Below, piece after piece: positions 1-7,577 of a stretch of DNA of 64,000 nt. The DNA is from Geodermatophilus sabuli. Its GTDB lineage: Bacteria > Actinomycetota > Actinomycetes > Mycobacteriales > Geodermatophilaceae. The notes under the pieces were generated by a model. It had not been told where the DNA came from and did no database searches. It saw only the letters and a program-made list of their open reading frames with translations. The stretch lies in the NCBI RefSeq assembly GCF_010686765.1, contig NZ_JAAGWF010000008.1, positions 62,001-126,000 on the forward strand. The letters run 5' to 3'. Numbering within the stretch: position 1 is the first letter of the stretch; each line of letters opens with the position of its first letter. A program made the position numbers and the translations under genes.

Positions 1-786
1 CCGGGCTCCGCCGAACCGGGGATCTGCGTCGAGCTGGCGCTGCGCCTCGAACTCCCGCAGCGCGTCGTGCACCACCTGGAACAGCTCGACCGCGCTCACG
101 CCCTGGTCGCGGTGGGCGGCGTGGGCCGCGTGCCCGGTCACCTCCAGCCGGAAGGTGAGCGCACCGGCGTTGGCCGTGACCACGGCACCCGCCGTCGGCT
201 CGGGGATGACGCACAGGTCGCCGCGGTGCCCCCGCTGCAGCGTCGCCCAGGCGCCCAGACCGCCGTCCTCCTCGCCGACGACGGCGTGCACCGCGACCGG
301 CCGGACCAGCCGTACCCCCGCCGTCCGGACCGCGGCCAGGGCGGCGAGCGAGGCGACGACCCCGGCCTTCATGTCGCACGCCCCGCGGCCGTGCACCGCG
401 CCGTCGGCGATGCGCGGGTCGAACGGGTCACCGCGCCACAGCGACCGGTCCCCGGCCGGGACGACGTCGGTGTGGCCGGAGAGCACGAGCGCCGGCCGGC
501 CTTCCTCGGCGGCGGGGAGGGTGCCCACCACGCCCCACGCCTCGGTGCGGCGGACCTCCTGACCCGGCGCGCCGGCATCGGTGGCGGCGGCGGTGAGGTC
601 GACCGGCCAGCGGTCGACGTCGCAGCCGAGCTCCTCCAGCCAGTCGGCGACCAGGTGCTGGACCTCGCTCTCGGCCGCCGTCCCGCCGACCGACGGGACG
701 GCGACCAGCTCGCGCAACCGGTCGACCGACCACTGCTCGTCCACGGCGGCGAGGACACGGGCCTCGGCATCGGTGAGGTCGGGCAC
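1..786 (-). CDS. M20-family metallopeptidase (ArgE/DapE-like), C-terminus outside window
   Basis: The reading frame runs leftward from a GTG at 786 and is still open at base 1, so only the first 262 residues are present. The M20 zinc site is visible: an SGHTDVVPAG segment with H105 and D107, then GRGACDMKAG with the bridging D138, then GEEDGG with the catalytic Glu pair near 172-173. These are the expected di-zinc ligands of acetylornithine deacetylase / succinyl-diaminopimelate desuccinylase / carboxypeptidase G2 relatives. An N-acyl amino acid or dipeptide is the likely substrate class; the exact one cannot be told from this part. It is divergent from the scramblase-like gene at 873. The family call is solid, the specific function is not. 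Confidence 0.88.
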   Translation of the reverse strand, partial: MPDLTDAEARVLAAVDEQWSVDRLRELVAVPSVGGTAAESEVQHLVADWLEELGCDVDRWPVDLTAAATDAGAPGQEVRRTEAWGVVGTLPAAEEGRPALVLSGHTDVVPAGDRSLWRGDPFDPRIADGAVHGRGACDMKAGVVASLAALAAVRTAGVRLVRPVAVHAVVGEEDGGLGAWATLQRGHRGDLCVIPEPTAGAVVTANAGALTFRLEVTGHAAHAAHRDQGVSAVELFQVVHDALREFEAQRQLDADPRFGGAR

Positions 787-872
787 CCGCGGAGTCTGGC
801 ACGCAGGCCACGATCGGCCCCCGCGGCGAGCCCGGGCCCGGCGGCCGTCCCGGTGTGGTTGGCTCCGGCGCC

Positions 873-1616
873 GTGACCGCACCGCCTCCACCGCCCGGCT
901 GGTACCCCGATCCGGCCGGGAGCGGCGGCGGTACCCGCTGGTGGGACGGCCAGGGCTGGACGCAGCACGTCCAGCAGGCCGCCCCGTCGCCGGCGCCGGC
1001 GGTCGCCGGGCGTCCGGGCCCCTCGCTCTACGACCAGCCCGTGCTCGTGGTGAGCCAGAAGACCAAGCTGATCGAGCTGACCAACGAGTACGCCGTGTCC
1101 GACGGGCAGGGCCAGCAGATCGGTGCCGTCGTCCAGGTCGGGCAGAGCGGGCTGAAGAAGGCCGTCCGGTTCGTGTCGAACCTGGACCAGTTCCTCACCC
1201 ACCGGTTGGAGGTCCGGGACGCCTCCGGCCCCGTCCTGGTGCTGACCCGGCCGGCGAAGCTGGTCAAGTCCCGGGTGGTGGTCGAGCGGCCCAACGGGCA
1301 GCCGCTGGGCGAGATCGTGCAGGCCACCGTGTTCGGCAAGATCCGGTTCGACCTGGTGGTGGGCGGTCACGTCGTCGGCGCGATCCAGGCCGAGAACTGG
1401 CGGGCCTGGGACTTCGCGATCACCGATGCGGCGGGCACGGAGGTGGCCCGGATCACCAAGGAGTGGGAGGGCCTCGCGCGGACGCTGTTCACCACCTCCG
1501 ACCGGTACGTCGTCCTCGTCCACTCCCGGTTGCCCGAGCCGCTGGCCAGCATGGTCATCGCCTCGGCACTGACCGTGGACACCGCCCTCAAGCAGGACGA
1601 CCGCGGCTTCAACTGA
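873..1616 (+). CDS. Scramblase/LURP-one-like protein with N-terminal DUF2510 segment
   Basis: A 247-residue protein. It begins with a proline-rich PPPPGWYPDP motif followed by WWDGQGWTQH, the signature of the short DUF2510 module common in actinobacterial membrane-associated proteins. The rest (about residues 50-245) is a beta-rich domain of the phospholipid-scramblase/LURP-one type, with repeated strand patterns such as LVVSQKTKLIEL and a late MVIASALTVD segment. No classical signal peptide is seen. A GTG at 855 is an alternative in-frame start adding six residues; 873 gives the usual family N-terminus. Cellular role is not known for bacterial members; lipid or membrane association is an inference from the family name. 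Confidence 0.78.
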   Translation: MTAPPPPPGWYPDPAGSGGGTRWWDGQGWTQHVQQAAPSPAPAVAGRPGPSLYDQPVLVVSQKTKLIELTNEYAVSDGQGQQIGAVVQVGQSGLKKAVRFVSNLDQFLTHRLEVRDASGPVLVLTRPAKLVKSRVVVERPNGQPLGEIVQATVFGKIRFDLVVGGHVVGAIQAENWRAWDFAITDAAGTEVARITKEWEGLARTLFTTSDRYVVLVHSRLPEPLASMVIASALTVDTALKQDDRGFN

Positions 1617-1681
1617 TCGGTCCTGGCCGGTGTGACCGACGACGACCGGGGGTAGCCTCGGAGGTGTCCGGACCGGGCGAT

Positions 1682-1852
1682 CTGTGTCCCCGGGTGCCAT
1701 TTGGATACCGCCTTCGCGGACCACCGCCCCGATCTCGGTCGGGGGCCTGGAGCCGCGTCGTGCAACTCGCCGCGAGGCGACCAGAGCCCGGTCCGGACCC
1801 CACTCGCAGCCCCCCGCCCCGCCGGCGGGTGCTGCTGTGTCCCCGAGGTGCC
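1682..1852. repeat. Two near-identical 17-18 bp direct repeats upstream of the MHS transporter
   Basis: The string CTGTGTCCCCGGGTGCC at 1682-1698 recurs at 1835-1852 with one inserted base (CTGTGTCCCCGAGGTGCC). Both lie in the 295-bp intergenic region ahead of the transporter at 1912, the second about 60 bp from the start codon. They may be a paired regulator site, or chance in GC-rich DNA. Nothing else was recognised in this intergenic stretch. Confidence 0.3.
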
Positions 1853-1911
1853 TCCGTCCGGCAGCCCGCTTACCGTGACGTGGGACACGGACCGGACGCC
1901 GAGGAGACACC

Positions 1912-3213
1912 ATGGCCGGCACGGTGCAGGGGCGGACGACGACCGGCGGGGAGTCGCACAAGCTCCCCGTGAAGACCCTCGTCTCGGCGAGCATCGGCAA
2001 CGCCGTCGAGTGGTTCGACTGGACGGTCTACGCGACGTTCGTCGTCTTCTTCGCCGGTCAGTTCTTCCCCTCGGAGAACGAGGCGCTGGCCCTCATCGGG
2101 GCGACGTCGACGTACGCCCTGGCGTTCTTCTTCCGCCCGCTCGGCGGCCTGCTGCTCGGCCGCTTCGCCGATCTGCGCGGCCGCAAGGCCGGGATGCTGC
2201 TCACCATCCTGCTGATGGCCGGCGGGTCGATGGTGATCGCTGTCCTGCCGACCTACGACCAGGTCGGCTGGCTGGCCCCGATCCTCCTGCTGCTGGCCCG
2301 CATCGCGCAGGGCATGTCGCTGGGCGGCGAGGTCTCCAACGCCTCGGCCTACCTCGGCGAGATCGCGCCCCCGGCCCACCGCGGGCGGTACTCGGCCTTC
2401 TTCTACATCTCGACCGGCTCGGCCCTGCTGGCGGCGTCGCTCATGGGCGTGCTGCTCACCAGCGTCCTGAGCGACGCGCAGCTGGAGTCCTACGGCTGGC
2501 GGATCGCGTTCTTCATCGGTGGCCTGCTCGGCTTCATCGGCATGTGGCTGCGCCGCTCCCTGGTGGAGACCGAGCAGTTCGAGGAGAACGCGGAGAAGGC
2601 CCGGGCGACCAGGAACCCGCTGCTGCAGACGATCAAGCACCACCCCAGGGCCGTCGTCCAGCTGTGCGCCTTCACGCTGCTGTCGACGCTGTCGTACTAC
2701 ACGTTCTTCAGCGCCCTGACGCCGTTCGCGATCAGCTTCCGCGACGCCGACGAGACCGACGTCTTCATCGCCCTCTCCATCGGCACCGCGCTGTTCGTCG
2801 CACTCTGCTACCCGTTCGGGAAGCTGTCGGACCGCATCGGGCGCAAACCGCAGCTCCTGTTCTGGTCCGGCGCGATGGCGGTGCTGATCGTGCCGCTGTC
2901 CTTCCTGGTGCGGGACAACCTGTTCTCGCTGATCGTGGTCTTCTGCGTCGGGCTGGGGCTGTACGCCCTCATGGCCTCGATCGCGCCGGCGATCATGAGC
3001 GAGCTGTTCCCCACGGAGCTGCGCGCCACGGGCATCGGTGCCTGGTACAACCTGACCGTCGCCCTCTTCGGCGGGACGGCGCCGCTGGTCATCACGGCGC
3101 TCTCGGACGCCGGCCACCCGCTGTGGTTCTTCTGGTACGTCGCCATCGCGGCCGCGGTCGCGTTCGCGGTCATCCTGACGCTGCGCGAGACCAAGGGCAC
3201 CGAGCTGCGCTGA
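1912..3213 (+). CDS. MFS transporter, metabolite:H+ symporter (MHS) family
   Basis: A 433-residue protein with about 12 hydrophobic segments. Family marks include the N-terminal SIGNAVEWFDWTVYA segment, the loop GRFADLRGRKAGM between TM2 and TM3, RIAQGMSLGGEV in TM4, and the second-half loop GKLSDRIGRKPQ. These are typical of the MHS group (KgtP, ShiA, ProP, CitA), which imports dicarboxylates, tricarboxylates, shikimate or betaine by proton symport across the cytoplasmic membrane. The substrate cannot be assigned. The start ATG at 1912 follows a GAGGAG-like ribosome binding site. A strong hairpin directly follows the stop codon, so the gene is probably monocistronic. Confidence 0.9.
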   Translation: MAGTVQGRTTTGGESHKLPVKTLVSASIGNAVEWFDWTVYATFVVFFAGQFFPSENEALALIGATSTYALAFFFRPLGGLLLGRFADLRGRKAGMLLTILLMAGGSMVIAVLPTYDQVGWLAPILLLLARIAQGMSLGGEVSNASAYLGEIAPPAHRGRYSAFFYISTGSALLAASLMGVLLTSVLSDAQLESYGWRIAFFIGGLLGFIGMWLRRSLVETEQFEENAEKARATRNPLLQTIKHHPRAVVQLCAFTLLSTLSYYTFFSALTPFAISFRDADETDVFIALSIGTALFVALCYPFGKLSDRIGRKPQLLFWSGAMAVLIVPLSFLVRDNLFSLIVVFCVGLGLYALMASIAPAIMSELFPTELRATGIGAWYNLTVALFGGTAPLVITALSDAGHPLWFFWYVAIAAAVAFAVILTLRETKGTELR

Positions 3214-3215
3214 GA

Positions 3216-3239
3216 CCCGTCTGAGGGGCCTCAGACGGG
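3216..3239 (+). terminator. Hairpin terminator after the MHS transporter
   Basis: A perfect 11-bp inverted repeat (CCCGTCTGAGG / CCTCAGACGGG) with a two-base centre begins three bases after the stop codon at 3213. There is no T-run, as is usual for intrinsic terminators in high-GC actinobacteria. Confidence 0.8.
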
Positions 3240-3338
3240 CCCGGCCCGTCCAGGACCACCCGACCGGCCGATGCCGGGCCACCCCCCTCAGCACGACCGT
3301 CGGCGTCATCGCATCCGATGACGAGCAGGGAGACGGTC

Positions 3339-3464
3339 ATGGCGCACTATCCCAACCCCGGACTCGAGGCCGAGCTGGCCTACCGGCGCGAGGTGCTGCA
3401 GCAGCTCGGGCAGGGGACCAGGACCCGCCGGTGGTTTCCCCGCCGCAGCCGGCAGGCCCGCTGA
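3339..3464 (+). CDS. Small basic protein of unknown function (41 aa)
   Basis: ATG at 3339 is preceded at good spacing by AGGGAGACGG. The 41-residue product starts MAHYPNPGLEAELAYRREVL and ends in a very basic tail (TRTRRWFPRRSRQAR). An in-frame ATG at 3318 would add seven residues but has no ribosome binding site. The reading frame sits between the transporter terminator and its own hairpin at 3467-3507, so it looks like a separate small transcription unit. I do not recognise a family. It might be a regulator or membrane-surface peptide, but nothing in the sequence proves that. Confidence 0.5.
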   Translation: MAHYPNPGLEAELAYRREVLQQLGQGTRTRRWFPRRSRQAR

Positions 3465-3466
3465 CG

Positions 3467-3507
3467 GAGGGCCCGCCTGGGCGTGGTCGAGGGCGGGCGG
3501 GGCCCTC
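3467..3507 (+). terminator. Hairpin after the small ORF, before the LuxR-type regulator
   Basis: GAGGGCCCGCC (3467-3477) pairs with GGCGGGGCCCTC (3496-3507) with one bulged base. It starts three bases after the stop codon of the 41-residue ORF and ends 17 bases before the next start codon, so it may also be an attenuator for the downstream gene. Confidence 0.55.
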
Positions 3508-3523
3508 TGCCACGATCGAGGGC

Positions 3524-6500
3524 GTGCCGCAGTGGGACGACCGACCGCTCGTGGGCCGGGCCGAGGAGCTGACCCGCCTGCTCGCCGCCGTCGACCGCGC
3601 GCTGGAGGGTCGCGCCGGCGGCGTGCTGCTCGCGGGTGATGCCGGGGTGGGCAAGACCCGGCTGCTGGACGAGCTGAGCGCACGGGCGGCCGGCCGCGGG
3701 ATCCGCGTGCTCACCGGGCACTGCGTCGACCTCGGTGACGTCGGGCTGCCCTACCTGCCCTTCGTCGACCTGCTGCGGCCGGTGACCGCCGAGCCCGCCG
3801 GGGTGTCCCCGGTGGGCCAGCCGGCGTTGGCCGCGATGCTCGAGGGGCGGTCGGCTCTGGTGTCCCCGGAGCTGCCGGCCGGTGACGCGGCCGACCTCGG
3901 CCGGCCGCTGCGACACCTGGGTTCCCGCCCGCTGCTCGACGACGGGCGGCTGCAGCTGTTCGAGGCGGTGGCGACGGTGCTCGCCGAGCTGGGCTCGGGA
4001 ACCCCGCTGCTGGTCGTCCTGGAGGACGTGCACTGGGCCGACAGCTCCAGCCGCGACCTGCTGCGCTACCTGCTGTCGCGGCTGGCCGAGGAGCCGGTGG
4101 TGCTGGTCGTCTCCTACCGTGCCGACGACCTGCACCGCCGGCACCCGCTGCGGCCGCTGCTGGCCGAGCTGGTGCGGCTGCCCGGCGTGGAGCGACTGGA
4201 GCTCGGTCCGCTGCCCGACGCCGCCGTCGGTGAGCTGGTGCGCGGGCTGGCCGCCGGAGCGCCGGAGTCCACCGTCGAGGACGTCGTCGCCCGGGCGGAG
4301 GGGAACGCGTTCTACGCCGAGGAGCTGCTGGCCGCCGGGCTGGCCGGCGAGACGCTCCCGCTCGCGCTGACCGACGTCCTGCTGGCCCGGGTGGAGCAGC
4401 TGGGGGAGGCGGCGCAGCGGGTGCTGCGTGTCGCCGCGGTCGCCGGACGGCGGGTGCGGCACGACCTCGTGGCCGCCGTCGCGGGCCTGGCCCCGGTGGA
4501 GCTGGAGGCGGCGCTGACCGAGGCGGTGCACCACCACCTGCTCGTCGTCTCCGACGACGGTCGCTACCGGTTCCGCCACGCGCTGCTGCGCGAGGCGGTG
4601 CTGGCCGACCTGCTGCCCGGGGAACGGGTCCGGCTGCACGCCTCGATCGCCGCGCACCTGGCCGCGACGCCGGGGGCCGGCACGGCCGCCGAGCGGGCGC
4701 ACCACGCGCGGGGCAGCAACGACCTGCCGGCCGCACTCGCCGCCTCCGTGGAGGCCGCGGAGGAGGCGGGCCGCGCCGGCGCCCCGGCCGAGCAGCTGCA
4801 GCACCTGGAGTCCGCACTCGCCCTGTGGCCGGCGGTCCCCGACGCGGCCGAGCGGGCCGGGCGGGACCAGGCGCGGCTGCTGCTCGACAGTGCCGCGGCC
4901 GCCCGGACGGCGGGCGAGCTGCACCGGGCGGTGGGCCTCATGCGGACGGCGCTCGAGCTCCTGGGTGACGGCGGCGACCCGGGGGCGCGCGCCCAGGTGC
5001 ACTACCGGCTCGCGCAGGCGCTGGCCCGCATCGAGGACGAGTCGGCCGCCCATCGGGAGAGCAGCGCCGCGATGGCACTGGTGCCCGCGCAGCCGCCGTC
5101 GTCGGTGCGCACCTGGGCGGCGGCCACGCACGCCCGCACCTGCTACGCGCTCAGCCGCTGGGAGGAGGGCGACGCGGCCGCCCGGGAGGCACTCGCCGCC
5201 GCCGACGTGCTGGGCCTGGACAGCGCCTGGGCCGACACAGCGGTGTCGCTCGCCCGCTCCAGCGCCCGGGAGCCCGGCGCGACCACCCCGGCCGAGGTGA
5301 CCGCCCGGCTGGAGGAGGCGCTGGTCCGCGCCCGCCGCTCCGGGGACACCGACGTCGAGCTGCGGGTGCTGTTCAACCTCGCCGTGGTGCCCTACGAGGC
5401 CGGGCAGCTGCCGGCGGCGCTGCACTGGATCGGGATCGCGCTGGACCGGGCGCGCGAGTGTGGCACCCAGTGGTCGTTCTACGGAGCCGAGCTGCGCCAT
5501 CTCGGGGTGGTCGCCCGCTACGTCGCCGGCGACTGGGACGGCAGCCTGGCGCTGGCCGAGGGGCTGTCGAGGGTCCCGGAGATGGCCGGGCACGTGCGGG
5601 CCGACGGCCTGCTCGTGCAGGTCGGGCGCGGCGACCCGGCGGCGGCCGAGCGCGTGGTCTGGGCTCGGGGTCTGGCCGGCCGGCTGGGGGCGCACGTCCT
5701 CTTGCTGCTGGCCACCTCCGCTGCCGAGATCGACCTGGCCGCGTGGGCGGGGGACCCCGGGACGGCCGCGCACCTGGCGCAGGAGGCGGTGCGCCAGGTG
5801 CACAGGCACTGGGGCGTCGACCGGCTGGCGGTGGTGCGGCTGGCGGCGACGGCGCTCGCGCCGGTCGCCGACGCGGCCGCGACGGCGCGGCTGCAGCGGG
5901 ACGACGCGTCCCTGGCGCGGTGGACGGCGGCCGGGGAGGACCTCGCGGCCCTGGCTCGGTCGGCGGTGGCGGACCACCTCGCCGGAGTCGGCGGCTACGG
6001 CGCCGAGGCGGCTGCCTGGGTGGCGCGGCTGGAGGCGGAGGCCGCGCGGCTGGACGGGCGGCCGGCGCCGGACCTGTGGCGGGAGGCGGTCGACGGCTTC
6101 GGCTACGGCCACGTCTACGAGCAGGCGCGGTCCCGGTGGAGGCTGGCCGAGGCGCTGCTGGCGGTCGACGACCGCGAGGGTGCGGCCACGGAGCTGCGCG
6201 CTGCCGCCGAGGTCGCCGAGCGCCTGGGCGCCGCGCCGCTGCGCGCCGCGCTGGTCGCGCTCGCCCGACGGGCCCGGCTGCCACTGGACCTCCCCGGTGC
6301 CGGGCGGGTGGCCGACCCCGCGACGGTGTTCACCCCCCGGGAGACCGAGGTCCTGCGCCTGCTGGCGAAGGGCCGGACCAACCGGCAGATCGGCGCGGAG
6401 CTCTACATCAGCGAGAAGACGGCGAGCGTGCACGTCAGCAACATCCTGGCCAAGCTCGGCGCCGGCGGCCGCACGGAGGCCGTGGCGCTCGCGGCCTCCC

Positions 6501-6526
6501 GCGGCCTGCTCCCCGCCGCCGGATGA
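3524..6526 (+). CDS. LuxR-family regulator with AAA/NTPase domain (LAL type)
   Basis: A 1000-residue regulator of the MalT/LAL architecture. The N-terminus LVGRAEELTRLL leads into an NTPase domain with Walker A GDAGVGKT at about 38-45 and Walker B LLVVLEDVHWAD near 161-172. Residues about 400-920 are alpha-helical and alanine-rich, consistent with TPR-like sensor repeats. The C-terminus (935-1000) is a LuxR/GerE helix-turn-helix, beginning FTPRETEVLRLLAKG and containing SEKTASVHVSNILAKLG. The GTG at 3524 gives the usual start just before the LVGR motif; earlier in-frame codons would only add low-complexity sequence. The target genes and inducer are unknown. The IclR gene follows 153 bp downstream with its own promoter region. 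Confidence 0.92.
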   Translation: MPQWDDRPLVGRAEELTRLLAAVDRALEGRAGGVLLAGDAGVGKTRLLDELSARAAGRGIRVLTGHCVDLGDVGLPYLPFVDLLRPVTAEPAGVSPVGQPALAAMLEGRSALVSPELPAGDAADLGRPLRHLGSRPLLDDGRLQLFEAVATVLAELGSGTPLLVVLEDVHWADSSSRDLLRYLLSRLAEEPVVLVVSYRADDLHRRHPLRPLLAELVRLPGVERLELGPLPDAAVGELVRGLAAGAPESTVEDVVARAEGNAFYAEELLAAGLAGETLPLALTDVLLARVEQLGEAAQRVLRVAAVAGRRVRHDLVAAVAGLAPVELEAALTEAVHHHLLVVSDDGRYRFRHALLREAVLADLLPGERVRLHASIAAHLAATPGAGTAAERAHHARGSNDLPAALAASVEAAEEAGRAGAPAEQLQHLESALALWPAVPDAAERAGRDQARLLLDSAAAARTAGELHRAVGLMRTALELLGDGGDPGARAQVHYRLAQALARIEDESAAHRESSAAMALVPAQPPSSVRTWAAATHARTCYALSRWEEGDAAAREALAAADVLGLDSAWADTAVSLARSSAREPGATTPAEVTARLEEALVRARRSGDTDVELRVLFNLAVVPYEAGQLPAALHWIGIALDRARECGTQWSFYGAELRHLGVVARYVAGDWDGSLALAEGLSRVPEMAGHVRADGLLVQVGRGDPAAAERVVWARGLAGRLGAHVLLLLATSAAEIDLAAWAGDPGTAAHLAQEAVRQVHRHWGVDRLAVVRLAATALAPVADAAATARLQRDDASLARWTAAGEDLAALARSAVADHLAGVGGYGAEAAAWVARLEAEAARLDGRPAPDLWREAVDGFGYGHVYEQARSRWRLAEALLAVDDREGAATELRAAAEVAERLGAAPLRAALVALARRARLPLDLPGAGRVADPATVFTPRETEVLRLLAKGRTNRQIGAELYISEKTASVHVSNILAKLGAGGRTEAVALAASRGLLPAAG

Positions 6527-6551
6527 GGCGGCGGCCGACCTGTCGCGCTGT

Positions 6552-6602
6552 GTTCCACGTCACGGAACCGTGGTGGAGACCTCGCCGAGGACTTCCTACC
6601 GT
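6552..6602 (+). promoter_or_regulatory. 17-bp palindromic operator and -10-like element upstream of the IclR gene
   Basis: GTTCCACGTCACGGAAC (6552-6568) is an inverted repeat with GTTCC/GGAAC arms. A -10-like TACCGT starts at 6597, 29 bases after the palindrome ends. Closely related 17-mers at 31934 and 34821 stand at the same distance from -10-like hexamers, and IclR proteins commonly bind palindromes of this size and autoregulate. Binding by the adjacent IclR protein is inference. Confidence 0.6.
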
Positions 6603-6679
6603 CGGTGTGCACGAGGGCCGCCCCTGAGCCGACGGCGGCGGCCGGCAGGGGGAATCGGCATCTCCAGCGGGAGGCAGCG

Positions 6680-7531
6680 GTGACGATCGACGACGACGTG
6701 CGCGTACCCGGCCTCGCAGCGCAGGCGCCCGCCGGGCCGGGCCACGTGCGGCGGCTGTCCCCGACCCAGCGGGCGCTGCGGGTGCTGGGCTGCTTCTCGA
6801 CCGCACGGCCCGAGCTGACCCTGACCGAGCTGAGCCGCGGGACCGGCCTGCCGATGTCGACCACCCACCGGGTGGTCGGCGAGCTGGTGCAGTGGGAGGC
6901 GCTGGTACGGGGCCAGAACGGGCGGTACCACGTCGGCGTCCGCCTCTGCGAGGTCGCCGCCTCCTCGCCGTCGGCTGCCGGTCTGCGGGAGATCGCCTGG
7001 CCGTTCCTCGAGGACGTGTTCGAGGCCACCCGCGAGACGGTGCTGCTGGCGGTGCGCGACGGGCTGGACACCGTGTTCCTGGCCCGGCTGTCCGGCCGCG
7101 AGTCGATGCCGGTGTTCTGCTACCTCGGCCGCCGCCGCAACCTGACCACCACGAGCGCCGGCCTGGTGCTGCTCGCGCACAGCCCGACGGAGGTCCAGGA
7201 GGAGGTCCTCAGCGGGCCGCTGCCCCGGTTCACCGCCAAGACCGTGACCGATCCGCACGCTCTCCGGTCGGTGCTCGCGGAGATCCGCCGGTGCGGGCAC
7301 TCGGTGAGCGACGGCGCCATGAGCCTGACCTCGGCGTCCTGCGCCGCGCCCGTGCGCGACGGCGACGGCAACGTGGTCGCCGCACTGGGGGCCGTGGTCA
7401 ACGTCGAGGACGTCAACGTCCGGACGCTCGTGCCGGTCCTCATGGCCTCGGCCCGCGGCATCTCCCGGGCGCTCGGGGCGCCGGCGCCGCGGCGCACGAA
7501 CGGTGGTCAGGGCGCCCGCTTCTCCGCCTGA
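6680..7531 (+). CDS. IclR-family transcriptional regulator
   Basis: A 283-residue protein. The winged helix-turn-helix (about 30-95) contains LTELSRGTGLPMSTTHRVV, the classic IclR recognition region; the C-terminal effector domain (about 95-265) contains AWPFLEDVFEATRETVLLAV and the Cys-containing stretch TSASCAAPVRDGDGNVVAAL. IclR dimers sense small metabolites and act as repressors or activators of catabolic and transport genes. The GTG at 6680 follows GGGAGGCAG; upstream in-frame codons are not family-like. The palindrome at 6552 suggests autoregulation, and two similar sites in front of the importer genes at 32040 and 34969 suggest distant targets. Confidence 0.93.
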   Translation: MTIDDDVRVPGLAAQAPAGPGHVRRLSPTQRALRVLGCFSTARPELTLTELSRGTGLPMSTTHRVVGELVQWEALVRGQNGRYHVGVRLCEVAASSPSAAGLREIAWPFLEDVFEATRETVLLAVRDGLDTVFLARLSGRESMPVFCYLGRRRNLTTTSAGLVLLAHSPTEVQEEVLSGPLPRFTAKTVTDPHALRSVLAEIRRCGHSVSDGAMSLTSASCAAPVRDGDGNVVAALGAVVNVEDVNVRTLVPVLMASARGISRALGAPAPRRTNGGQGARFSA

Positions 7532-7577
7532 GTCAGCCCGGGCCGCCCGGGAGGAGCGGGCCCGGAGGACCACCAGG

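Noticed and set aside
3380-6433. A 1017-codon open frame on the minus strand opposite the LuxR regulator
   Set aside because: High-GC shadow: its translation is Gln/Arg/Gly/His-rich with no domain, while the plus strand encodes a complete regulator with all motifs.
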